DNA of 39,350 nucleotides from a virus. Positions within the stretch are counted from its first letter, which is position 1; the number at the start of each line of letters is the position of its first letter. The DNA lies in the IMG/VR virus record IMGVR_UViG_3300021519_000021, positions 1 to 39,350 of that record. One strand, given 5' to 3'. The notes under the pieces are model-generated. The model was not told the origin of the DNA. It made no database searches and saw only the letters and a program-made list of their open reading frames with translations. Positions 21,220 to 29,069 of the stretch are shown here, one piece after another. Both the position numbers and the translations under genes were made by a program.

Positions 21220-21993
21220 ATGCCACAAGGAACAAACGCTTACGCTGCGTCACTGCCATCGTTAGCAACTGACGGCACTACGATCAAGCAAGCGACTACA
21301 GGCTTTGGTGATCTTCGCACCACACAGCTAATGGACTCGCACTCGGCACTTGTCGAAGCTGGTTGCTATTACCGGGTGTGTACTGACCCTGCGACTACAT
21401 CACCGGGCAACGCATCAGTCGCGCTATACACAAGCGCTGCGCACGCAGTGTTCTTGACGATTCATAACAGGTCGGCTGTGGAACCGAAACGCATCTTCCT
21501 TGACTACATCAAGTTCTTCGTGACTGGCGGCACCGCTGCCGCTACCTCAGGCGGCATGTCGTACGACATCTCCACCTATTGGTCAGACCGCTATTCGTCA
21601 AGTTCAACAGCCGCACAGGTACTGTCACCCGTCAACGCCAACACAGACTTCGGCAATAACTCGGCAGCGGTCATGCGCGCAGGCACCCTAGCGTTACTTG
21701 GCACAACCGGCATCGGTGCGCCTGTACTTGCGCGTGGCTCATGGAAACGCAACGCAGTCGGCACAGCGTTCATCGGTCCTATCGTCGGAGATATTTACAT
21801 CATCGACTTTGGTGAGCACGCAGCACAGCCGGGCAACATGGGGTACACGACTACACCTGCACAATACGTTTCATCTGTAAGCCCGATCATGTTGCGCCCG
21901 CAAGAGTTCATGTCGTTGCAGTACGGGTACACGAACACTGTGACCACATCGGCGCTGACGATGGCTGTCGAAATAGGTTGGTGGGAGCGCTAA
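21220..21993 (+). CDS. Virion protein, second of the tandem pair
   Basis: 257 residues, ATG at 21220 one base after the previous stop; the upstream start at 21136 would overlap the previous gene. Shared blocks with its neighbour: TTGFGDLRTTQLMDSHSALVEAGCYY, KRIFLDYIKFFVTGG, IIDFGEHAAQPG and VEIGWWER at the end. Function as for the neighbour. Confidence 0.6.
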   Translation: MPQGTNAYAASLPSLATDGTTIKQATTGFGDLRTTQLMDSHSALVEAGCYYRVCTDPATTSPGNASVALYTSAAHAVFLTIHNRSAVEPKRIFLDYIKFFVTGGTAAATSGGMSYDISTYWSDRYSSSSTAAQVLSPVNANTDFGNNSAAVMRAGTLALLGTTGIGAPVLARGSWKRNAVGTAFIGPIVGDIYIIDFGEHAAQPGNMGYTTTPAQYVSSVSPIMLRPQEFMSLQYGYTNTVTTSALTMAVEIGWWER

Positions 21994-22553
21994 TGGGTGT
22001 TGGTTCACAGAACTGGTATCCGGCAGGCGCATCAGCGATCGACGTTGACGCAGCAACCCTTGGCATTGTGTATCTGCCTTATGCGTACGACATGTTGATG
22101 ATCCAGTACAACATCGTGGGATACGCAGTTGCTGACACTGCCGGGTTCATCTTCAACGGTGACATACCGTTGCCACCGTTCTTTGTGGGCATGTATGGCG
22201 ACCGGCACTTGCATGTCGCTGTAGGTGTAACGACGCTGACTAACTCACAGACACTTGACGGTGCGATTGTGCGTGTGTCAGGGCTGACGACTGTGCAAGA
22301 GCAAACAGGTGTTGCGTATGTGTCCGCAAAGTACAACTCAAATGCAGCGCAATCAATGACGATCCTGAACACGACCGCATCAGGGTCAGTGAGTGTTGCT
22401 GCGCCTGTAAGCCTGTTAGGGAACGGCATTTATTTGTCAACAATCAACAATGCGGGCGGCGCTGACATCACCGAGATCGAAATGAAAACTGCGGGCGGCA
22501 ACAACATGCTCGCCGGTTCCGGTTTTGCAGTGTTCGGGTTCAACGCAATATGA
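21993..22553 (+). CDS. Virion protein, first of a second duplicated pair
   Basis: 186 residues; ATG at 21993 shares a base with the preceding TAA. Begins GVGSQNWYPAGASAIDV and ends FAVFGFNAI, both found in the next protein. Strand-rich middle with a hydrophobic TSP-like region (LMIQYNIVGYAVADTAGFIFNG). Likely another fibre or decoration subunit. Confidence 0.55.
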   Translation: MGVGSQNWYPAGASAIDVDAATLGIVYLPYAYDMLMIQYNIVGYAVADTAGFIFNGDIPLPPFFVGMYGDRHLHVAVGVTTLTNSQTLDGAIVRVSGLTTVQEQTGVAYVSAKYNSNAAQSMTILNTTASGSVSVAAPVSLLGNGIYLSTINNAGGADITEIEMKTAGGNNMLAGSGFAVFGFNAI

Positions 22554-23071
22554 CTGTTGGCTCAACTAACTGGTATCCGGTTGGCGCGCAACAGATTACT
22601 AATACCACCACAACCGGGGTCATTGACATCCCCTACTACGACAACTTGATGGTGATGTGGTCGTGCATCTTCACGCCAACAGCAGACGTACCGATCTTGT
22701 TGTTCAATCGTGATTCGTTGAACACACCATGTTGGTGGCGTGTGCTGTCTAGCACAAGCGGTTCGACGACCCTGACGAACACACAGTTCTTAGGCGACCT
22801 TGCGGTGCGTATGGGCGGCTTCAACGGAGTCAACTCGCGATGGTCGGGTGTCACGATGATTAGCAACGTTACGAACTCTGTCGGTGAGCGACCCATGTCG
22901 TCGCGTGCAATGATTGGTACGGTTAGCGGTGGCTCAACATTGCACATTGGGTCAGGTGCGCGTGTTGGTGTCGGTCAACCCATCTACAGCGTGACACTGC
23001 GCGGCAACGCTTTCAACACGTTTGCGACTGACGGTGCCAGACTTGCTGTGTTCGGCTCAAACATCATCTGA
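22550..23071 (+). CDS. Virion protein, second of the second duplicated pair
   Basis: 173 residues, ATGA overlap. TVGSTNWYPVGAQQI at the start and LAVFGSNII at the end match the preceding protein; the middle has diverged. It closes the terminase-portal cassette. Confidence 0.55.
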   Translation: MTVGSTNWYPVGAQQITNTTTTGVIDIPYYDNLMVMWSCIFTPTADVPILLFNRDSLNTPCWWRVLSSTSGSTTLTNTQFLGDLAVRMGGFNGVNSRWSGVTMISNVTNSVGERPMSSRAMIGTVSGGSTLHIGSGARVGVGQPIYSVTLRGNAFNTFATDGARLAVFGSNII

Positions 23072-23126
23072 TTCGCACGAATGATAGTTTGACCGCACCG
23101 CATAGCAACGAAAGGTTGACAGGCGC

Positions 23127-26100
23127 ATGGGCATCAGATCAAGACTCGCGAAAGCGTTAGCGTTACCACCGGGCGCAACCGCTTTGACAGAACAACAGGT
23201 CGCCGGGCTAACACCGCAGACCGCTAACTCATCAAACATGGCGACACCGCTACCACGCGAATCAACCGATGCGACAGTGCCGTTCGCACCTGCGATGCCG
23301 TTGTACCCGTCGCTTATCAACACACCACGCGCTGACGGGCGCGCTGAGCCTCGCAAGTCTGAGTTCCCTGTCGCATGGAACATCCAGATTCTTGAGCAAC
23401 GCAACGTCCCGTTTCGTGTGTTGCGCGAGGTCGCTGACGGTGCTGACATCATCCGCAAGTGCGTTGAGGTCGTCAAGGCCACTGTGGCGGGCATGGTGTG
23501 GGATATCAGTATCAACGAGGACGCGATTGCCCGTGTGATGACTGAGCAGAACATCACGAACACTGCCGCTGCGAAACAGGTGCGTGACCAGTACCAAACA
23601 GAGATCACCGCAGCAAAAGACTTTTGGCGGTCACCTGATCGCATGAACGGCATGTCGTTTCAGGAGTGGCTGATGATGCTGCTGGAAGAAGTGATGGTCG
23701 TTGACGCGTTGACGATCTACCCGAACCGTACCGCTGACAGCAAGAATCTGCACTCACTGGAGATCCTTGACGGCACCACGATCAAGCCGTTGTTGAACGC
23801 ACGCGGGTCGCGCCCGCTGCCACCACACCCGGCATTCCAGCAAATACTGTGGGGCTTCCCTCGCGGCGAGTTCACCGCAGCACCTGACGCAGATGGTGAG
23901 TTCACAGCGGACGATTTGGTGTATGCGCCGAGGGTGCGCCGACCGTTTACTCCATATGGTTTATCTCCTGTGGAGCGGTGTCTGCCACTGGTAGACCTCT
24001 ACATGAAACGCCTCCAGTGGTTCCGCACCGAGTTCACCGATGGTGCCATACCCGACATGATGATGAAGTCGGATATGGAGTTCGGCAACAACCCTGAGTT
24101 ACTGCGCGGATACGAACAAGTATTCAACGATGCGCTCGGTGGCAGCATGGAACAGCGCCGCCGGATGCGCCTGTTACCTAACGGTTTTGACCCGGTGTTT
24201 TCACCGTCATCTGACAGCAAATTTAACAGTGATTTTGATGACTTTATTGTGAAGTCAATCTGCGGTCATTTTGGTGTGCTGCCCACACAGATCGGTTTCA
24301 CACCGAAAGCCGGTCTTGGTGGTGCAGGGCATCAGGCAGGCGAGGCGGCGAGTGCTGAAACGCTCGGGCTGCGCCCGATCATCACATGGGTGTCAGACCT
24401 ACTCAATCAGCTATCACACCGTTTCGTTGGGATGCCGCAAGACCTACAGTTTGTGTTCTCCGACGGCACCGAGAATGACGAAATGGCGCAAGCCACACGC
24501 CGCCAGACCGAAATATTCAGCGGGCAGAAAACGTGGAATGAGATTAGGTCGGAAGCCGGTCTGCCACTGTTCGACTTCCCCGAGGCTGACGCACCGATCA
24601 TTGTGTCAGGCGCGACGATCGTGCCGCTGTCAGGCACGTTTGAGCAGGTCGCTGTGGACGCTGCGTTACAAGACACCGACGCACCTGACGCGACCGTGGC
24701 TGACACCGAAACGTCAGATGAGGCAGCGTTAGAACTCGCAAAGTTTGTGAAATGGGCGCGCACTGAGAAATCAAGACCGTTCCATTTTGCTGCGGTGCCG
24801 CACTCGGTCGCTGAGTCGCTGAACGCACTGGTACAGGTTGACTCTGAAGCGGCGCGTGACTATGCGATGAGTCTGCGAAAGGCGGGTGATGCTCGCCCAA
24901 AAGTGCGAGGGGGACGCGAACCGTTCCCGGCGAATCATCCGGCACGGGCAGTGTCAGACCGTCTGAACGAGATCTATACGGAGAAACTTTTTTCGCTTGG
25001 AAACGTTGACGCACACAGGCTAGTCACTGACTGGCTGTCATCGTCTGACAACGACGCTGCCGCATGGTTGCGCGCTAAGGAGACCACCGTGTTTCGCCCC
25101 GGTCTGAAACAGGTGCTGAACGACCTGTACGCAGAATCTGCGTGGATGGGTGACCGTGCGGCTGCCGCACTGGTTGCGGGCGCTAGAGAGCGAATGAAGG
25201 CGGTATCAGCGACCGTGGACTGGGATGGGTGGACACCGGGCGACCCGGCAAAAGCGGCTGTGTTGCTTGGCACCTATGGCACGGGTTCCGGTCTGCGTGA
25301 CCTACTCGCACAGTCGAACGTGACCATCGCAGGCATTACCGGCACCCGACTTGATCTGATCGGCACGATCCTGTCGGATGCGATGGGGCGCGGTCAGGGT
25401 GTAACCGGCACAGCGAAAGAGATTGCTGATGCAATGAACACGATCGTCACCGAGTCGGTGGAACGCATCAACGGAACCGCCATGTCGCGTGAGCGCGCCG
25501 AAATGATTGCGCACACCGAGATGACCCGTGCGGGTAACGCTGCCGCCACCGACCATTACCGGTCGCAGGGTGTGTCCGAGGTGGAATGGCAAACATCAAA
25601 CGACGCAGGTGTGTGTGAGGAATGTTCGGGTCACGAAGCCGACTCACCGTTCCCGATGGACTCGGCACCGCAGCCACCCGAACACCCGTGGTGCGGCTGC
25701 CAGTTGCTGCCGGTCGCGTTTGATAACGATGACACATTCCAGTATTCGCCTGAAGAAGAAGCCGAAATGGCGGCGATGGATCAGGCGGCTGCCGATCACC
25801 CGAACGTGGAACCTGACTCACCCGAGGCACACGCCAACGTGTCAGACCAACCGGAACTTGCAACCGCATCCGAAGTAGCTGAACTAGCAAAAGACGGTTG
25901 GGTCGAAGGGCGTTGGGAACGTGCCGATCTGGAGGCACACAAACAAGGGTTGCGCGACGAATGGAACCTACGCAACCCGCCACCACAACCTTCGACCTAC
26001 CCTAACGTGACACAGTTCCGGTTAGACAAACATCAAGCACTTCTCAACAAGTTCGAAGCAACACTGAAACGAATCAAAGGTATCTACGACAATGGGTCGT

Positions 26101-26708
26101 TGCGTGTCACCGATCAGTTTGGACTCAAACCGGCAAGAATGGAAGAAGCGTTACGCAACATTGACTTAGCTCGCAAAGTGTCCGAAGCGTCTGCTTCGGG
26201 TGCTGTCGATGTCAAGATTATGATGGACTCCGACTTCAATGTGAAGGGCAAAGGCGCATCCGGTTTGTGTTGGCAGACCTCAAAAGCCGATGGGGTTTCA
26301 AGAGTGTGGGTGCGCGGCAAAGATTACAACGGGCAAAGCATCGCGCAAACATACAAAGCGGAACCGGGTTCACGAACCTTCGACACGATTCAACATCACT
26401 ACTCAAACAACATTGAAACCACACCGCTGAGTGAACATGTGATGGTTCACGAATACGGACATGCAGTTGATCGCGCCCCGATTGATTCGCAAATGTTTAC
26501 TGATCGGCAAGACCTGTTTGATAAGTACAAAGGCACGGAAGTAGGGCGAAACAGGTACGTCGATTCGCAACTGCCATCAGGTTATGCTGCGACAAGCCCG
26601 GCTGAAGCGTATGCGGAATCGTTCGCACAATGGACTGTGACTCGCGGCATGACTTCTAACGCTGTGGTGCAAGAGTACGCACGAACGTTCGGATGGAGGA
26701 AACCGTGA
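23127..26708 (+). CDS. Portal protein fused to MuF head-morphogenesis domain and C-terminal zinc metallopeptidase
   Basis: 1193 residues, far above the 400-550 usual for portals. Residues about 60-490 are a portal (RPFTPYGLSPVERCLPLVDLYMKRLQW, DDFIVKSICGHFGVLPTQIGFTP, KTWNEIRSEAGLP). Residues about 700-860 are a MuF/SPP1 gp7-like domain (ERAEMIAHTEMTRAGNAAATDHY, GVCEECSGHEADSPFP, EHPWCGCQLLPV). Residues about 900-1193 hold a separate module ending with VHEYGHAVD, an HExxH zinc site (1108-1112), and a likely glutamate ligand in PAEAYAESFAQW (E1160 or E1164). The DNA of this last module is more A-rich than its surroundings, which hints at later acquisition. Portal forms the DNA gate; MuF tails often carry enzymes delivered with the DNA. 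Confidence 0.82.
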   Translation: MGIRSRLAKALALPPGATALTEQQVAGLTPQTANSSNMATPLPRESTDATVPFAPAMPLYPSLINTPRADGRAEPRKSEFPVAWNIQILEQRNVPFRVLREVADGADIIRKCVEVVKATVAGMVWDISINEDAIARVMTEQNITNTAAAKQVRDQYQTEITAAKDFWRSPDRMNGMSFQEWLMMLLEEVMVVDALTIYPNRTADSKNLHSLEILDGTTIKPLLNARGSRPLPPHPAFQQILWGFPRGEFTAAPDADGEFTADDLVYAPRVRRPFTPYGLSPVERCLPLVDLYMKRLQWFRTEFTDGAIPDMMMKSDMEFGNNPELLRGYEQVFNDALGGSMEQRRRMRLLPNGFDPVFSPSSDSKFNSDFDDFIVKSICGHFGVLPTQIGFTPKAGLGGAGHQAGEAASAETLGLRPIITWVSDLLNQLSHRFVGMPQDLQFVFSDGTENDEMAQATRRQTEIFSGQKTWNEIRSEAGLPLFDFPEADAPIIVSGATIVPLSGTFEQVAVDAALQDTDAPDATVADTETSDEAALELAKFVKWARTEKSRPFHFAAVPHSVAESLNALVQVDSEAARDYAMSLRKAGDARPKVRGGREPFPANHPARAVSDRLNEIYTEKLFSLGNVDAHRLVTDWLSSSDNDAAAWLRAKETTVFRPGLKQVLNDLYAESAWMGDRAAAALVAGARERMKAVSATVDWDGWTPGDPAKAAVLLGTYGTGSGLRDLLAQSNVTIAGITGTRLDLIGTILSDAMGRGQGVTGTAKEIADAMNTIVTESVERINGTAMSRERAEMIAHTEMTRAGNAAATDHYRSQGVSEVEWQTSNDAGVCEECSGHEADSPFPMDSAPQPPEHPWCGCQLLPVAFDNDDTFQYSPEEEAEMAAMDQAAADHPNVEPDSPEAHANVSDQPELATASEVAELAKDGWVEGRWERADLEAHKQGLRDEWNLRNPPPQPSTYPNVTQFRLDKHQALLNKFEATLKRIKGIYDNGSLRVTDQFGLKPARMEEALRNIDLARKVSEASASGAVDVKIMMDSDFNVKGKGASGLCWQTSKADGVSRVWVRGKDYNGQSIAQTYKAEPGSRTFDTIQHHYSNNIETTPLSEHVMVHEYGHAVDRAPIDSQMFTDRQDLFDKYKGTEVGRNRYVDSQLPSGYAATSPAEAYAESFAQWTVTRGMTSNAVVQEYARTFGWRKP

Positions 26709-27316
26709 TTCTGATTGTCGATGATTGGAAGAATGGTCCGCAAACTGTTGAAGTTACCGTTGCGGATATGACCGATGATGATCTTGTTGGCATGTCGTTA
26801 GCGGGTGATGTTGCAGCGACAGCGGAGTTAGACAAACGGGCTACGGCTGAGGCCATCGCAACAATGCGAGCTAATGGTTACACGCGGGCGCAAGCGGTTG
26901 CGGCTGCGGAACATGACCATCCGACCAAAGCGGTAACGGCTGACATGACGAAGGTGCGACGCAACGCTATCGACACTGCGCTTGCCGCACTCGCTGAGGT
27001 GCCCGAGGTGGAACCGGGGCGCATCGCTGTGCCGTGGCCGATCGCCGCACGGGTGCCGGTGCCGACCGCTGATTGGGCTGACGCAACATTAGACACCTAT
27101 CAGATCGAACAACTCTGCGCGACACAATCCACACTTAAAGTGGACAACATCATCTGGCATCTAGAACACCTCGGGACTGCCGATGTCGGGCGCAACGCGC
27201 ACCCAAACATCACACTGACCGACGGCGAATCACGCATCCATGACGGGCACCACCGGCTTGCGGCGCTGTGGTTGCTCGGTGTCGTGTTCGCTAACTGTTG
27301 GACACTGGCGGTATAG
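26705..27316 (+). CDS. Protein with C-terminal ParB-like domain, coupled to the portal-MuF-peptidase gene
   Basis: 203 residues from GTG 26705, which overlaps the previous stop (GTGA) and has GGAGGA 4 bases upstream; the ATG at 26693 is possible but leaves no ribosome binding site. N-terminal 70 residues are acidic and helical (VTVADMTDDDLVGMSLAGDVAATAEL). The second half has a ParB-N-like plan: TYQIEQLCATQSTLKVDNIIWHLEHLG, then ITLTDGESRIHDGHHRLAALWLLGV, where DGHHRLAA stands for the ParB box. Such domains also occur in MuF-linked toxin sets. It could guard against the peptidase, be injected with it, or join head assembly. Confidence 0.6.
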   Translation: MILIVDDWKNGPQTVEVTVADMTDDDLVGMSLAGDVAATAELDKRATAEAIATMRANGYTRAQAVAAAEHDHPTKAVTADMTKVRRNAIDTALAALAEVPEVEPGRIAVPWPIAARVPVPTADWADATLDTYQIEQLCATQSTLKVDNIIWHLEHLGTADVGRNAHPNITLTDGESRIHDGHHRLAALWLLGVVFANCWTLAV

Positions 27317-27662
27317 GCGCACCGGTGCCCTGCCCTGTGTACCCTGCCGTCCGCATGTGATCGTTCAGCGACTCACCACACTCGGCGCAGGTGACTTCTG
27401 CGAGGTAACGATTAAAGGTGCGGGTGTCTTTCTGTGTGGTCACGCGCAGTCCCCAACCATCGGGTGCGTGGGCGCTGATCCAGTCTTGCATGACGGTTTT
27501 GGCGATTGCGCCGGGCGCATGGTCGGTTGCGTGCAACTCGGGTGCGTAGACACGCAGCAAACGCAGCGACTGTGATGACCTGATGTTCATGCCGTGGTCA
27601 ATCAGAACAATAATGGTGTCCCCGTCAACGACTCGTTCTGTGCGCGCTTGGTAGTCGTACAT
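27291..27662 (-). CDS. Staphylococcal nuclease-like (thermonuclease) protein
   Basis: 123 residues, the only convincing minus-strand gene. SNase fold motifs: ERVVDGDTIIVLID (D13, D15), SLRLLRVYAPEL (R34, E42) and TRTFNRYLAEV (R85), equivalent to Asp21, Arg35, Glu43 and Arg87 of the staphylococcal enzyme. It therefore keeps the full catalytic set for calcium-dependent cleavage of DNA or RNA. No signal peptide is seen, so it acts inside the cell or virion. It converges on the preceding gene with a 26-base overlap and has its own promoter. A lone reversed gene in the late block has the look of a moron. Confidence 0.82.
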   Translation of the reverse strand: MYDYQARTERVVDGDTIIVLIDHGMNIRSSQSLRLLRVYAPELHATDHAPGAIAKTVMQDWISAHAPDGWGLRVTTQKDTRTFNRYLAEVTCAECGESLNDHMRTAGYTGQGTGAPIPPVSNS

Positions 27663-27675
27663 GGTGCGGATGATA
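27663..27675 (-). promoter_or_regulatory. Leaderless-type -10 element for the minus-strand nuclease
   Basis: On the minus strand TATCAT (27670-27675) is followed by 7 bases and the ATG at 27662. No ribosome binding site is present. The nuclease thus has an independent leaderless start, against the late transcription direction. Confidence 0.45.
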
Positions 27676-27732
27676 GCGCTAGTTGCATGACCTTGCAGCG
27701 CCGGTCATACTTAGGGAAACGAAGGAGTTCTG

Positions 27733-28005
27733 ATGATCGTTGGTTCTGCCGTAGTAGGTACTAACTCAATCGCGTTAGTTCACAAATGTGTCACACCCGC
27801 AGGCGTGGACGTGGTGTTGTGCACGACGGGCGCTGTCGGTGACGCGCACTTTGGCAACGCCGACGTTCAAGCCGCTGGTCCATTCGGGTTCCATATGGCG
27901 GTAGGCGTGGACGCGCTCACTGTGTCGTTGCCGTTTGGCGAAGCGCTATACGTCACCACATCTGCCGCATCGACAACGCTGCGCTACGCTGTGATTGGCA
28001 AATAA
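27733..28005 (+). CDS. Small beta-rich head protein
   Basis: 90 residues with a strong GAAGGAG ribosome binding site at 27721-27727. Gly/Ala/Val-rich strands (GSAVVGTNSIALVHKCV, FGEALYVTTSAASTTLRYAVIG) resemble small capsid-decoration proteins. It lies directly before the protease and overlaps it at TAATG. Role inferred from context. Confidence 0.5.
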   Translation: MIVGSAVVGTNSIALVHKCVTPAGVDVVLCTTGAVGDAHFGNADVQAAGPFGFHMAVGVDALTVSLPFGEALYVTTSAASTTLRYAVIGK

Positions 28006-29054
28006 TGAGCAACACCAACATCTTTGCCCGCATCATCAAGCAAGACAAGCAGCCAGACGGCACGCTCATTGTCACCGGCATCGCCACCGATAACAGTATT
28101 GACTCCGACGATCAGATTTGTGATCCCACATGGCTCAAGACTGCAATGCCTGACTGGTTCAGATGGGGCAACATTCGTGAGCAACACAGCAACATCGCAG
28201 CGGGTGTCGCTACCGAATATGAAACTAAAGGTAACGAACACTGGATCACTGCCAAAGTTGTTGACCCTGCCAGTGTGAAGAAGGTTGAGTCGGGTGTCCT
28301 TAAGGGTTTCTCCATCGGTATCCGTGGTCCGCGAGTTGTGAAAGATAACAAAGCGGCGGGCGGTCGTATCGTTGACGGCGAGATTGTGGAAGTATCACTC
28401 GTTGACAGACCTGCGAACCCGATCTGCACGCTTGCGCTTGCGAAGTCGGTGGATGGTGTGGTCACCGCTGTTGAAGAACTGAACGAGAAAGCGATGGATA
28501 ACATGACCGAAGAAACCGGCGAAGAATCGACCGAGATGACCAACGAAGAAACAGTCGGCGAAATGACCGAAGACAACGCTGCGCCAGTCGCCAAGTCGGA
28601 GATGACCGACGACGGCGCATCACCCGTCGCTAAGGCACCCGCTGAGGAATCGTCACAGGCGATCGGTGAGGAATCATCACAGGCACTCGGTGAGGAATCG
28701 TCACGCGAGGGCGGTGTTGCCGGTGTCGCTGGCAAATCCACCGATGACCGTCTTACAAAGATCGAAGAAATGCTGACCATGTTGTGCGACAAGGCATTGG
28801 AGATCGGGAAGGCGGTGGCACGACCCGACATCGAAAAGTCAATCACTGAGGTGACTGAGCGGATGACGGTGTTAGAGAAAGCCGCTTCGACCGGTGGACC
28901 TGTCCGCATGGCAGTCGGAACACCACCGGCAGCACTCAACGAAAACATCACTCGCGCACAGAGCTACCGCGCCAAAGCGATGACCACTACTGATCCCCGT
29001 ATTGCGCAGGGCTATTTGTCACTGGCACACGACCTCGAAACTCTCACCGCCTAG
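28005..29054 (+). CDS. HK97-type prohead protease fused to scaffold-like C-terminus
   Basis: 349 residues. The first 150 residues fit the S78 prohead protease: GIATDNSIDSDDQICDPTWL, IREQHSNIAAGVAT with H61, VLKGFSIGIRGPRV with S103 and EIVEVSLVDRPANPICTLA. The protease matures the capsid by cutting scaffold and capsid N-terminal parts, then itself. The rest (about 150-349) is acidic, low in complexity and then helical (LTKIEEMLTMLCDKALEIG), which is expected of a scaffold, so one gene provides both. A three-copy octapeptide repeat lies at 28644-28715. The major capsid gene follows. Confidence 0.88.
   Translation: MSNTNIFARIIKQDKQPDGTLIVTGIATDNSIDSDDQICDPTWLKTAMPDWFRWGNIREQHSNIAAGVATEYETKGNEHWITAKVVDPASVKKVESGVLKGFSIGIRGPRVVKDNKAAGGRIVDGEIVEVSLVDRPANPICTLALAKSVDGVVTAVEELNEKAMDNMTEETGEESTEMTNEETVGEMTEDNAAPVAKSEMTDDGASPVAKAPAEESSQAIGEESSQALGEESSREGGVAGVAGKSTDDRLTKIEEMLTMLCDKALEIGKAVARPDIEKSITEVTERMTVLEKAASTGGPVRMAVGTPPAALNENITRAQSYRAKAMTTTDPRIAQGYLSLAHDLETLTA
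28644..28715 (+). repeat. Three tandem 24-bp repeats within the protease-scaffold gene
   Basis: Three in-frame 24-base units (28644, 28668, 28692) encode EESSQAIG, EESSQALG and EESSREGG. They lie in the flexible acidic linker between protease and scaffold, so copy number may vary without loss of function. Confidence 0.85.
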
Positions 29055-29069
29055 AAAGGGCAAACGATC

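Noticed and set aside
26693-26708. ATG at 26693 as start of the ParB-like gene
   Set aside because: The GTG at 26705 has GGAGGA 4 bases before it and the GTGA overlap used throughout this genome; the ATG has no ribosome binding site.
28112-28951. Minus-strand frame of 279 codons opposite the protease-scaffold gene
   Set aside because: The + strand has clear protease motifs; the reverse frame is a Ser/Ala/Pro-rich shadow that follows the codon bias of the real gene.
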